A stretch of 64,000 nucleotides of DNA from Candidatus Geothrix odensensis (GTDB lineage: Bacteria > Acidobacteriota > Holophagae > Holophagales > Holophagaceae), in assembly GCA_016714685.1 (NCBI GenBank), contig JADKCH010000001.1, forward strand, positions 620,001 to 684,000. The letters are read 5' to 3'. Positions 8,755-17,305 of this stretch are shown here, in pieces (positions within the stretch are counted from its first letter, which is position 1; the number at the start of each line of letters is the position of its first letter). Below the pieces are notes generated by a model. That model saw only the letters and a program-made list of their open reading frames with translations, did no database searches and was not told where the DNA came from. The position numbers and the translations under genes are program-made.

Positions 8755-9729
8755 ATGCTCCCAGTGCTCAAGCGATTCGAACGGTTCCTGCGACACCGGC
8801 TGCGAAAAACCGAGCGCAAGGACCTTGGCCACCGCCTCGGGGCCATGGAACGATCTCTGGAGTCCCTTCTGCTCCTGCAGGCGGAGACCCAGGTCCAGCG
8901 CGTCAGGAACCTGCCGCCCAGCACCCCACTGGGAGAGACCGAGTTCAAGGTGTACTCCCAGTTCGGCGAGGACGGGATCCTCCAGTTCCTCACCCGCCAC
9001 GTGCCGTGCCCGGATCAGCGGTTCGTGGAGTTCGGCGTGGAGGACTTCCGCGAAGCCAACTGCCGGTTCCTCATCCAGAGGGATCCGTGGACAGGCCTCG
9101 TCATGGACGGCGACCCCAAGCTGGGGGCACGCCTCCAGGCCCAGTCGGTCTACTGGGCCCGCAACCTCAAGGGGCGCACGGCCTTCATCACGGCCGAGAA
9201 CATAGACAGCCTTCTAGCTGAGGAGGGATTCACCGGCGACCTGGGGATCCTCAGCATCGACATCGACGGGAACGACTACTGGGTCTGGAAGGCCGTCACC
9301 GTGGCCTCTCCCCGCATCGTGGTCTGCGAGTACAACAGCGTCCTCGGCTGCCAGCGCCCGGTGGTGGTCCCATACGATCCCGGCTTCCGCCGCCAGACTG
9401 CCCACCCCACCTGGCTCTACGCCGGAGCCTCCCTGCCGGCCCTCTGCCACCTCGCCCTCGCGAAGGGCTACGCCTTCGTGGGGTCCAACCGGGCCGGGAA
9501 CAACGCCTTCTTCGTGCGCCGGGATGTCCTTGGGGACCTCCGGCCTCTGGAAGCCCAGGCGGGCTATGTGGAAAGCACCTTCCGGGAATCCCGGGGGCCC
9601 CAGGGGCAGTTCACCTACCTCACAGGCCGGGACCGCCTTGCCGCCATCCGGGACATGCCCCTGCTGGACGTGGCCACAGGCGAGTCGATCAAGGCGGGGG
9701 ATCTGCTTGCCCCTGCTCAGGGCCTCTAG
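8755..9729 (+). CDS. FkbM-like SAM-dependent methyltransferase-type protein, function unknown
   Basis: A 324-residue soluble protein. A charged N-terminal helix is followed by YSQFGEDGILQFL and RFVEFGVEDFREANCRFL, a motif I-like SAM loop, then MDGDPKLGARL (acidic loop) and ILSIDIDGNDYWVWKAV with VCEYNSVLG. This pattern is typical of uncharacterised FkbM-related proteins in polysaccharide clusters, which may methylate sugars or their lipid carrier. It lies between the perosamine genes and gmd on the same strand, preceded by 143 bp of non-coding sequence, so it may have its own promoter. Catalytic activity is inferred only. Confidence 0.6.
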   Translation: MLPVLKRFERFLRHRLRKTERKDLGHRLGAMERSLESLLLLQAETQVQRVRNLPPSTPLGETEFKVYSQFGEDGILQFLTRHVPCPDQRFVEFGVEDFREANCRFLIQRDPWTGLVMDGDPKLGARLQAQSVYWARNLKGRTAFITAENIDSLLAEEGFTGDLGILSIDIDGNDYWVWKAVTVASPRIVVCEYNSVLGCQRPVVVPYDPGFRRQTAHPTWLYAGASLPALCHLALAKGYAFVGSNRAGNNAFFVRRDVLGDLRPLEAQAGYVESTFRESRGPQGQFTYLTGRDRLAAIRDMPLLDVATGESIKAGDLLAPAQGL

Positions 9730-9827
9730 GCCACCTCACTCCCGGCAGGGCCCGAGTCCGAGCCTGGGCCCCATGCCATAATTCGGACTTCCTGGCCGAA
9801 CCCACACTCCCTTTCTACTGGTGCAGC

Positions 9828-10877
9828 TTGTCCGACTCGAAAATCGCCCTCATCACCGGCATCACCGGCCAGGACGGCAGCTACCTCGCTGAACTGCTGC
9901 TCGCCAAGGGCTACGAAGTCCACGGCATCATCCGCCGGGCTTCCAACTTCAACACCGACCGCATCGATCACCTCTACATCGACCCCCACCAGTCCCCGAA
10001 GCTGCACCTCCACTACGGCGACCTCACGGATGGGGGCGCCCTGCGCCGCCTCCTGGACCAGGTCAAGCCCGCCGAGGTCTATAACCTGGGAGCCCAGAGC
10101 CACGTTCGGGTGAGCTTCGACCAGCCGGAGTTCACGGCGGATGTCGTGGGCCTTGGCGTGCTGCGCCTGCTGGAGGCCGTGCGGGCCTACCAGGACGCCA
10201 CCGGGAACCAGGTGCGCCTCTACCAGGCTGGCAGCTCCGAGATGTTTGGCTCCGCCAAGCCCCGCCAGCACGAGGGCACCCGCTTCGAGCCGCGCAGCCC
10301 GTACGCCTGCGCCAAGGTCTATGCCCACTACCAGTGCGTGAACCACCGCGAGAGCTACGGCATGTTCGTGGCCAACGGCATCCTCTTCAACCACGAGAGC
10401 CCCCGACGCGGTGAGACCTTCGTCACCCGCAAGATCACCCGGGCCGCCACCCGCATCAAGCTGGGCCTGCAGGACAAGCTCTTCCTGGGCAACACCCAGG
10501 CCAAGCGTGACTGGGGCTTCGCCGGGGACTATGTCGAGGCCATGTGGCGGATGCTCCAGCAGGAGCGGCCCGACGACTACGTGGTGGCCACGGGCGTGTC
10601 CATCTCCATCCAGGACTTCCTGGCCCTGGTCTTCGAGCAACTCGACCTGGACTGGAAGCAGTATGTCGAGATCGACCCCCGCTACTTCCGGCCCGCCGAG
10701 GTCGATCACCTCGAGGGTGATCCGGGCAAGGCCCAGAAGCTGCTCGGGTGGGAGCCCAGCACCGATGTCGCCACCCTGGCCCGCATGATGGTGGACTGCG
10801 ACCTCCGAATGGCCGAGAAGGAACTGGTGCTGCGGAAGGCCGGCCACGAAGAGGCGCCCCGCGGAGGCTACCGGTGA
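9828..10877 (+). CDS. gmd: GDP-mannose 4,6-dehydratase
   Basis: A 349-residue short-chain dehydrogenase that turns GDP-D-mannose into GDP-4-keto-6-deoxy-D-mannose with NADP. The dinucleotide loop is TGITGQDGSYLAELL, followed by HGIIRRASNFNTDRIDH, which is characteristic of Gmd. YNLGAQSHVRVSF and the YxxxK pair in SPYACAKVYAHY are present, as is FNHESPRRGETFVTRKI. The start appears to be TTG at 9828, with no strong ribosome-binding site. The stop overlaps the next gene's GTG by 4 bp (GTGA), so Gmd and GDP-fucose synthase are translationally coupled. Its product also serves the perosamine branch upstream. Confidence 0.96.
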   Translation: MSDSKIALITGITGQDGSYLAELLLAKGYEVHGIIRRASNFNTDRIDHLYIDPHQSPKLHLHYGDLTDGGALRRLLDQVKPAEVYNLGAQSHVRVSFDQPEFTADVVGLGVLRLLEAVRAYQDATGNQVRLYQAGSSEMFGSAKPRQHEGTRFEPRSPYACAKVYAHYQCVNHRESYGMFVANGILFNHESPRRGETFVTRKITRAATRIKLGLQDKLFLGNTQAKRDWGFAGDYVEAMWRMLQQERPDDYVVATGVSISIQDFLALVFEQLDLDWKQYVEIDPRYFRPAEVDHLEGDPGKAQKLLGWEPSTDVATLARMMVDCDLRMAEKELVLRKAGHEEAPRGGYR

Positions 10878-11839
10878 GCCACCCGGAGTCCTTCTCGCTG
10901 CGGGGCCGGAAGATCTGGGTCACAGGCGGCAACGGCTTCCTGGGCCGTCACGTGGTGGCGCAACTCCGCCAGCGCGGTGCCGAGGTCCTCGCGCCCCGCT
11001 CCAGCGAACTGGACCTGCTCGATCCAGGAGCTGCTGTGCGTTTTATTCGGGAGCACCGCCCCTCCGGCGTGGTGCACCTGGCGGCCCGGGTCGGCGGCAT
11101 CGGCGCGAACCGCGCCCATCCCGGCTCGTTCTTCTTTGCCAACATGGCCATGGGCCTGCACCTCATCGAGGCCTGCCGCACCGAGAGCCTCGAGAAGGTG
11201 CTGGTGCTCGGCACCGTCTGCGCCTACCCGAAGTTCTGCCCCGTGCCCTTCCGCGAGGACGACATCTGGAACGGCTACCCCGAGGAGACCAACGCGCCCT
11301 ATGGCGTGGCCAAGAAGGCGCTCCTGGTGCAGCTGCAGGCCTACCGCCAGGAATACGGCACCCGGGGGATCTTCCTCATCCCCGTGAACCTCTACGGCCC
11401 CGGCGACCACCTGGACTTGGCCACCAACCACGTCATCCCCGCCCTCATCCGGAAGTTCATCGAAGCCAAGTCCCAGGGCCATGACCATGTGGAGCTCTGG
11501 GGCACCGGGAGCCCCAGCCGCGAGTTCCTCTTTGTGGAGGACGCCGCCCACGGCATCGTGGAGGGATTGCTCCGCTACGAAGGCGGGGACCCGGTCAACC
11601 TCGGCACCGGCGAGGAGATCACCATCCGCGACCTGGCCCTGAAGATCCAGGCCCTCACAGGCTTCGAGGGGGAGCTGCGCTTCAACCCCGCCTACCCGGA
11701 TGGCCAGCCCCGCAGGCAGCTGGACACCTCCCGGGCCCTGGAGCGCTTCGGCTGGCAGGCCCCCACCGGGCTCGACGAGGGCCTACGGCGCACCGTGGCC
11801 TGGATGCAGGGCGCCCTGGCTTCCGCCGGGCCGAGCTAG
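10874..11839 (+). CDS. fcl: GDP-L-fucose synthase (GDP-4-keto-6-deoxymannose 3,5-epimerase/4-reductase)
   Basis: A 321-residue short-chain dehydrogenase starting at GTG 10874. The NADP loop is WVTGGNGFLGRHVV. HLAARVGGIGANRAHPG and the CAYPKFCPVPFREDDIW block are strongly diagnostic of Fcl/WcaG, as is YGVAKKALLVQLQAYRQ, which carries the catalytic YxxxK. NLYGPGDHLD follows. It performs epimerisation at C3/C5 and NADPH reduction to GDP-L-fucose. Together with the aminotransferase it shows that one Gmd feeds two end-sugars. An alternative would be a GDP-colitose or deoxytalose variant, but the motifs favour fucose. Confidence 0.93.
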   Translation: MSHPESFSLRGRKIWVTGGNGFLGRHVVAQLRQRGAEVLAPRSSELDLLDPGAAVRFIREHRPSGVVHLAARVGGIGANRAHPGSFFFANMAMGLHLIEACRTESLEKVLVLGTVCAYPKFCPVPFREDDIWNGYPEETNAPYGVAKKALLVQLQAYRQEYGTRGIFLIPVNLYGPGDHLDLATNHVIPALIRKFIEAKSQGHDHVELWGTGSPSREFLFVEDAAHGIVEGLLRYEGGDPVNLGTGEEITIRDLALKIQALTGFEGELRFNPAYPDGQPRRQLDTSRALERFGWQAPTGLDEGLRRTVAWMQGALASAGPS

Positions 11840-11852
11840 CCAGCCCCGATCA

Positions 11853-12863
11853 TCAGGCAGGAAACGCGGCAAGGCCCTCGTCCAGCGCGCCGCAGATCAG
11901 GCCGGCATCCAGGCTCTGCATGCAGGGATGGCCCTCCGTCCTGCAGTCCCCGCGCTGGCAGACCAGGCAGGACAGGCTCTCGTCGCGGACCGCCCGCACC
12001 CAGGGCCCCCGGGGGCAGGTCAGGGCCGGATCCGTGGGGCCGAAGGCTACCACCACGGGCACGCCGCAGGCCGCCGCCAGGTGGCTGAGGGCCGAGTCGT
12101 TGCCCAGGGCGAGGCGCGCGCCCGCCAGGATGCCCGCCGCCACGGACAGCGGCGCCTGACCGGACAGATCCACCACACCTGGCGCCTGGGCCGCCACCAG
12201 GGCTGCGTGGGCCTGGTCCTCGCCCGGGGCACCCAGGAGCACCACCTGGAGGCCCAGGCCCTGCAGGTGGCGGGCCGCCGCAGCGAAGGGCCCGGCGCCC
12301 AGCTTCTTGTTCCAGCTCATGGCCCCCATGGCCAGCACGGCGTAGGGCTGGGGGCCGAGCCTCGAGCGGAGCAGGTCCTGCGCCCGGTCCTGCGAGGTGG
12401 CTCTCGGACGGAAGGCCAGGTGTGCTGAGCCATCCATCATCGGGAAGGCCTTCCGCAGCAGCAGTCGATAGCGGTCGAGCTGATGGCCCTCAAGGCGCCC
12501 GTAGTCCAGGCGGTGCGTGGCCAGGAAGCCCGTCAGCCAGGGCGACCAGCCCACCCGCAGTCGCAAGCCGGCCTGCCTCGCGGCCAGGGTGGCCCGCAGG
12601 CTCCGGGGCAGGTTCACCACGCCCCCGGCCCGGTGCGCCTTCAGCAGGCGGGCCATGGCGGAAGCGCCCTGCTTCCCGGCGGGGTCAGCCACGGTGGCGG
12701 CATAGGGCGCGGCGCCCTCGAAGAGCTCCACCACCGGGGCCGGTCCCCAGGCCACCAGCTCGTGGCCCAGGGCCCGCAGGGGCGCCACGGCCTGGGTGAT
12801 CATCACCGCGTCGCCGATGAACCGCGGCAGGCGGACCCAGAGGGCCCCCTCAGGCACGCTCAC
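11853..12863 (-). CDS. Family 9 glycosyltransferase (heptosyltransferase-like)
   Basis: A GT-B enzyme of about 336 residues, starting at GTG 12863 (GTG 12857 is also possible), overlapping the end of the upstream paralogue. VRLPRFIGDAVMITQAV at the N-terminus matches the GT9 RxxxxGDxxxxxP element. The C-terminal half has AMSWNKKLGAGPF, VVLLGAPGED, the ADP-sugar block GNDSALSHLAAACGVPVVVAFGPTDP, and a tail with several cysteines (SLSCLVCQRGDCR and HPCMQSL), which is common in WaaF-type proteins. Such enzymes add heptose to lipopolysaccharide inner core; here another donor is possible. The following convergent gene is fcl. Confidence 0.88.
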   Translation of the reverse strand: MSVPEGALWVRLPRFIGDAVMITQAVAPLRALGHELVAWGPAPVVELFEGAAPYAATVADPAGKQGASAMARLLKAHRAGGVVNLPRSLRATLAARQAGLRLRVGWSPWLTGFLATHRLDYGRLEGHQLDRYRLLLRKAFPMMDGSAHLAFRPRATSQDRAQDLLRSRLGPQPYAVLAMGAMSWNKKLGAGPFAAAARHLQGLGLQVVLLGAPGEDQAHAALVAAQAPGVVDLSGQAPLSVAAGILAGARLALGNDSALSHLAAACGVPVVVAFGPTDPALTCPRGPWVRAVRDESLSCLVCQRGDCRTEGHPCMQSLDAGLICGALDEGLAAFPA

Positions 12864-13998
12864 GCAGGGCCTCCGGCAGTTCCGCGGGGAGCTTCCGGCC
12901 CCCATCGTGCTCGGCCACGAGCCCTTGCAGCAGGTTCCAGGCCCGCAGCGGCGACACCCGGAAGGCCGTGCTGTCCAGCTCCACCTTCAGGTCCGTGGGC
13001 CGGGACTCGCCGGCGTCGATGCAGGGGCCGCGTACCGACAGCGCGAAGGGCCCCAGGGGATTGATCAGCTCCTCGGGGGAGGCGCCGTTGACGGTGAGCG
13101 TGGGTCGTCCCGTGCCGGCCGCCGTGTGGGCCAGGCCCGTATCAACGGCCACATTGCCCCAGGCTTCGCTCTGGATGGCGCAGGCCTGGGGAATGGAGGT
13201 ACGGCCCGTGAGGTTCAGGCTGCCGGGCACCTGGGCGGCCAGCTGGCCCCCCAGCTCCACCTCGTCCGGACCACCGAGCCACACCACCTCGAGGCCCGCC
13301 TCCTGCGCCAACCGCGCGAAACCACTCCATTGCTCGATCTCCGGGAACCAGCGCTTGTTGTAGCCCCGGGTGCCGAAGGAGAGCGTGACGAAGGGGCCAC
13401 CCTTCCACCCGGCCTGGCGCAGCAGCTCGAAGCCGCCCTGGCCGCCGAACTGCGCGGGCCGCATGGGTGTCCACTCCAGCCGGGAGCTGCCCGTGAGCTG
13501 GGCCAGCAGCGGCTCGTAGCGCCGCACGATGTGGATGGGGAGGTCCCGGTAGGTGAAGGTGTGGTGGTAGAGGAAGCCCAGGTGGTTATCGGTGTCGCCG
13601 GCGCGGATCGGCACCCGGGCCAGCCAGGCGGCGAAGGCCAGGCGCGCGGACTGGCTGAGATTCACGAAGGCCACGGGGGGGCGGGTGCGCCAGCGGCGCA
13701 CGAGGGCCCAGGGATCGGGCTTCTGGTCCCGGCCCGCCTCGATGACGCTCTCGGCGATGAAGTCAGGGTGGGCCTCGCTGAAGATGGCGGCGCCGATGGC
13801 GTGGCCCACGGCCACCCAGCGGATCTTCTTGCCCTGGGCCTCGGCCACGGCGTTCCAGCTGCGCTGCAGGGCGAAGAAGAACGGGATCGAGAAGATCACA
13901 TCCCCGAGCTGGCGCGGAAAGCGGATCCAGACCTCGGGCTGCTCGAAGGCCGGGAGCAGCTCCCGCAAGCGCTCATGCCCCGGCTTCACCTGACCCAC
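12850..13998 (-). CDS. Family 9 glycosyltransferase (heptosyltransferase-like), second copy
   Basis: A GT9 protein of about 382 residues. The segment VWIRFPRQLGDVIFSIPFFF is the family N-terminal donor/acceptor loop. FVTLSFGTRGYNKRW, VVWLGGPDEVELG and VAVDTGLAHTAAGTGRPTLTVNG form the C-terminal nucleotide-sugar half. I placed the start at GTG 13998 because GGAGG lies 7 bp upstream; an ATG at 14019 would add seven residues. It overlaps the downstream GT9 gene by 8-14 bp and is divergent from the cyclophilin gene. The two GT9 copies are not close in sequence, so they probably add different residues of the core or side chain. Confidence 0.87.
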   Translation of the reverse strand: MGQVKPGHERLRELLPAFEQPEVWIRFPRQLGDVIFSIPFFFALQRSWNAVAEAQGKKIRWVAVGHAIGAAIFSEAHPDFIAESVIEAGRDQKPDPWALVRRWRTRPPVAFVNLSQSARLAFAAWLARVPIRAGDTDNHLGFLYHHTFTYRDLPIHIVRRYEPLLAQLTGSSRLEWTPMRPAQFGGQGGFELLRQAGWKGGPFVTLSFGTRGYNKRWFPEIEQWSGFARLAQEAGLEVVWLGGPDEVELGGQLAAQVPGSLNLTGRTSIPQACAIQSEAWGNVAVDTGLAHTAAGTGRPTLTVNGASPEELINPLGPFALSVRGPCIDAGESRPTDLKVELDSTAFRVSPLRAWNLLQGLVAEHDGGRKLPAELPEALRERA

Positions 13999-14074
13999 CG
14001 CCCCACCTCCACGCCCCATTGTGCCCGAAGCGCCCTGCAGCCATGGCTTAGGATGGAGGTTCCCCGAGGTCCCC

Positions 14075-15886
14075 ATGCGCCGCCTGCTCCTGCTCCTGAG
14101 CCTGCCCTTGCTAGGTCAGGGCCCCCGCTTCACCGTGCGTGACGCCATCCAGGCCGAGTGGGCGCGGCAGCCCCTGACCTGGACCGAAGCCCAGAAGGCC
14201 GCCCTGCCCCCGGCGGACCGGGCGCGGCTGGAGCGCACCCTCCTGCGGATCGGAGCGCCGGGCGCCCCCGCCCTGCTGCCGCCGGAGTTGGAGAAGCCCA
14301 GGCTGGAGGTCTGGGAGGCCAAGGCCAAGGAAGCCCGCAGCCCCCAGGAGCGCTTCACCGCCCTGTTCACGCTGAACCGCCTGAAGAGCCCCAAAGCACT
14401 CACGGCCCTGGATGGCCTGACCGCCGCCGATGCCGCCACCTGGCCGAAGCACCTGCACCTGGAAGCCTCCCTCGCCACGGCGCGGCTCAACGGCGCCGAG
14501 GTGTCCCCGGCCCTGCAAGCCTTCCTCGACGGGCGGAAGAAGGCCGGAAAGGTCGATCCCGTCCGCGCCCAGGCCGCGCGGCTGCGGCTGGTGATGGCGG
14601 GGAAGGAGAAGGAGCTGCTGCCGCTGGTGCCGGCGACGCCGGGAAGCGTGCTGGCGTTGATGGATGCGTGGAACCGGGCGCCGTGGAAAGAGCGCATGGA
14701 GGGCCACCTTGCCCTGTGGTGGGACGTAGCCGCGAAGCAGGTTCCTCCACCAATAAGACCAATCTCCAAGAAGGTGGAACTCAGTCGAATCGGTGCCGAT
14801 GCTTCGCACCTAAAGAATCCACCGACGAAGTGGGCCATTTGGAGTCGGATCTGGGATGGCATCCCCGATGACCTAGGCGAAGAAATGGGATTTCATTCCT
14901 GGCCCGCGGGTGGTCCAGGTGGACCGAGAACAATCACGGTGCACTGGGCTTCAAAAGATCCTGTGATGCCGTTGAATGACGCTGATGGTGTCCGTACCGC
15001 CTACCACCAAATTCTGGCCGCCGTGAAAGACCCAATCTATTCCTCGGCGATCCTGCCTGGACTGCGCAAAAGTTCTCCAAACAATGCGGACATCATGCGG
15101 GAGCGGTTACTCCTGGAACCTCATCCCACAGCCCGCGCCGCCGCCATCGAGGATCTCCCCTCGGCCCCCGCCGACCTTGCCGCCCTAACGAAACTCACCT
15201 GGGCCGACACCCAGTTCGAAGCCCAACAAACGCTCATCCAGAGCTATGCGCGTTGGAAGATGGCACCGGAGGAGCAAAAAACACAGCTGCGGCCCTGGCT
15301 ACAGCACCCGGACTGGGCCTGCCGCTGGGAGGCCTATCAGGCCCTGGTGAAGCTGGATCCGGCCACCTCCTGGCCCGCGGCACCGAAACCCACGCAGACC
15401 GATGAGGCCATCCTGAAGGAGGCCTCGCGGCTGGCCGAGCGCGGCAAGCCTGTGCGCCTGCGCATCACCTTCGCGGGGAAGCGCAGCGTCACCCTGAAGC
15501 TCGATCCCACTGTGGCCCCCATGAACGTCGCCAACCTGGTGCTGCTTGCGAGGAGGGGCTACTTCAACGGGCGCCTGGTGCCGCGCGTGGTGCCGGACTT
15601 CGTGGTGCAGATGGGCTCGCCCTACGACACCATGGATGGCGGGCCGGGCTACACCGTGCGCTGCGAGAACTCGCTGACCTGGTACGGCCCGGGCAGCGTG
15701 GGCATGGCGCTCTCGGGCAAGGACACCGGCGGCAGCCAGTTCTTCATCACCACCAACGCCACGCCGCACCTCACGGGCAAGTACACGCGCATGGGCGAGG
15801 TGGAGGACCTGGACCGCGCCATGAAGATCCTCGATGACCTGGAGCTGGGCGCGAAGATCGAGTCCATCAAGGTGCTTGAACCGTGA
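14075..15886 (+). CDS. Secreted peptidyl-prolyl isomerase with C-terminal cyclophilin domain
   Basis: A 603-residue protein starting at ATG 14075 with a signal peptide (MRRLLLLLSLPLLGQG). Residues about 20-450 are helical, repeat-like and not recognised. Residues about 455-600 are a cyclophilin: VAPMNVANLVLLARRGYF, FVVQMGSP, the active-site region GSVGMALSGKDTGGSQFFIT, and HLTGKYTRMGEVEDLD. It would catalyse proline cis-trans isomerisation in the periplasm or at the outer membrane. Between about 14730 and 15110 the codons are visibly more A/T-rich than in the flanks, which suggests an inserted or horizontally acquired segment. The stop overlaps a possible GTG start of the next gene. Confidence 0.85.
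   Translation: MRRLLLLLSLPLLGQGPRFTVRDAIQAEWARQPLTWTEAQKAALPPADRARLERTLLRIGAPGAPALLPPELEKPRLEVWEAKAKEARSPQERFTALFTLNRLKSPKALTALDGLTAADAATWPKHLHLEASLATARLNGAEVSPALQAFLDGRKKAGKVDPVRAQAARLRLVMAGKEKELLPLVPATPGSVLALMDAWNRAPWKERMEGHLALWWDVAAKQVPPPIRPISKKVELSRIGADASHLKNPPTKWAIWSRIWDGIPDDLGEEMGFHSWPAGGPGGPRTITVHWASKDPVMPLNDADGVRTAYHQILAAVKDPIYSSAILPGLRKSSPNNADIMRERLLLEPHPTARAAAIEDLPSAPADLAALTKLTWADTQFEAQQTLIQSYARWKMAPEEQKTQLRPWLQHPDWACRWEAYQALVKLDPATSWPAAPKPTQTDEAILKEASRLAERGKPVRLRITFAGKRSVTLKLDPTVAPMNVANLVLLARRGYFNGRLVPRVVPDFVVQMGSPYDTMDGGPGYTVRCENSLTWYGPGSVGMALSGKDTGGSQFFITTNATPHLTGKYTRMGEVEDLDRAMKILDDLELGAKIESIKVLEP
14730..15110 (+). other. A/T-richer segment inside the cyclophilin gene
   Basis: About 380 bp in which third positions are often A or T (codons such as AAA, AAT, CCA, GGA, ACA), unlike the strongly G/C-ending codons on both sides. 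The reading frame stays open, encoding about residues 219-347 before the cyclophilin domain. No boundary repeats are apparent. It may be an acquired domain or a region under different selection. I judged this by eye, not by a computed GC profile. Confidence 0.5.
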
Positions 15887-15893
15887 ACGATCT

Positions 15894-16014
15894 GGAACCG
15901 CGAAAGACGCGAAACGCCCTGCGGGCGCGCGAAAGCAAAGGGAACGCGATGGCCGTGTTCCCGGCCCAGGCGCAGTCAGCTATTTTTCGCGCCCATTCGC
16001 GTTTTTCGCGGTTC
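15894..16014. repeat. Imperfect palindromic repeat of CGCGAAA type
   Basis: The left arm (15894-15914) begins GGAACCGCGAAAGACGCGAA. The right arm (15995-16014) is its near-perfect reverse complement, ending TTTTTCGCGGTTC. The roughly 80 bp between them holds further CGCGAAAG-like units. The element sits exactly between two genes and runs through the first codons of the downstream one. The shape resembles REP/MITE-type dispersed palindromes; only one copy of this type is in the window. Confidence 0.65.
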
Positions 16015-17304
16015 TCCATTTTTGCCTTTTTAGCGGTTCCCTTCGCCTCAGCCCAGGCCCCCATGCTGCAGGACGGTGCCACCGCCCTGCGGCAGGCGCG
16101 GCTGGACTGGACGCTGGGGCAGACGCCGCTGGGCCCTTCCTCGATGCCTTCTTTCGAGGTGGGCTTTGGTGGTGCCGGTTCCGATGGCACCTACGCCCCG
16201 CTTGTGGGCGGCGAAGGGCTCGGCACGGGCACCAGGGGCTGGGGCCTGGGCCTGCAGGGCCGCATCACGCGCGGCGGCTGGTCCTTTTCCGCCACGGCTC
16301 TGGCCCTGCGCGACCACCGCCACACCCTCGGCGTGCTGCAGCGGGCGGCCCTCGCCTACCAGACCGAATCCGGCTGGCGCATGGCCCTGGAGCAGGCCCC
16401 CTTCGCCTGGGGCTCGGGCCTGAACGGCGGCGAGCTGCTGGGCGATGCGTCCCGGAGCTTCCCGCGCCTCTCCCTGGCCACGCCGGAAGCAGCCCTGCCC
16501 CACCTGCCCGTGTTGGGCCGCTGGCGCCTGGAGGCCTTCGCGGGGCGCCTGGAGCGGGACCGCCCCATGCCCCAGTGGCTGCCGGATCGCGAGGCGCGCC
16601 TCCAGGCCCGGGCCGCGGGCCTCGACCTGCAGCGGCCCCTCCTCTGGGGCGGTCTGGTGCGGACCGCCTTCGGCTCCCGGTTGGAGATGACCTTCGGGGC
16701 CGTGACCATGGAAGGCGGCCGGGATGCCCAGGGCCACGCCGCCCCCGCGACCGCGGCGCGCACCGCGACGCTGCTGGAACTCCGGCTGCGGCTCCCGGAG
16801 CTCGCGCGGCTCCTGCGGACCCGGGGCGCTTCGGCCACACTGAGCCACAGCGCCGCACCAGAGGGCCGGTCCCTCGCGTGGACACCGGCACGGAACCTCG
16901 GCGGGCTGCAGCTGGTGTGGGAGGGCTGGGACCTGGGCCTGGAATACGCGGGCGCCGCGCCCCGGGCCGCCCTAGCTTCCACCGAACCCAGCCACCTTGC
17001 CGGGTTCTCCACCCACGGCGATCCGCTGGGCTCCGCCTTCGGCCGCGAAGCCACCACCCGCACCCTGGAGGTGGGCCTGCCCCTCTTCCTGGAAGGCCAG
17101 GGCCGGATCCGGTTCGTGCGGGCCACGGCCCCCCTGGATCATCCATCAGGCACCGCCTCCTGGTTCCTCCAGGGCGAGGCCCAGTGGCGCACCCCCACGG
17201 GCCGGGCTGGCGCCTCCATCGCCACGCGGCGCAACGACCTGCCTGGTGCGCAGACCCGCTGGGGCTGGACCTTCGCCGCCTTCCAGGCCTTCCGGGTGTT
17301 CTGA
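15949..17304 (+). CDS. Wzi-like outer-membrane beta-barrel protein (capsule-assembly family), tentative
   Basis: A protein of about 451 residues from ATG 15949 (GTG 15883 is an alternative, overlapping the previous stop as GTGA). The N-terminus has a hydrophobic stretch ending FASAQAP, a signal peptide. The mature part alternates short amphipathic strands and Gly/Asp turns and ends in phenylalanine (AFQAFRVF), as outer-membrane barrels do. The order of strands and the GSDGTYAPLVG region recall the Wzi capsule-anchor family, which would fit the nearby polysaccharide genes. The signal peptide is partly encoded by the palindromic repeat. The barrel call is good; the Wzi assignment is weak. Confidence 0.55.
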   Translation: MAVFPAQAQSAIFRAHSRFSRFSIFAFLAVPFASAQAPMLQDGATALRQARLDWTLGQTPLGPSSMPSFEVGFGGAGSDGTYAPLVGGEGLGTGTRGWGLGLQGRITRGGWSFSATALALRDHRHTLGVLQRAALAYQTESGWRMALEQAPFAWGSGLNGGELLGDASRSFPRLSLATPEAALPHLPVLGRWRLEAFAGRLERDRPMPQWLPDREARLQARAAGLDLQRPLLWGGLVRTAFGSRLEMTFGAVTMEGGRDAQGHAAPATAARTATLLELRLRLPELARLLRTRGASATLSHSAAPEGRSLAWTPARNLGGLQLVWEGWDLGLEYAGAAPRAALASTEPSHLAGFSTHGDPLGSAFGREATTRTLEVGLPLFLEGQGRIRFVRATAPLDHPSGTASWFLQGEAQWRTPTGRAGASIATRRNDLPGAQTRWGWTFAAFQAFRVF

Positions 17305-17305
17305 A

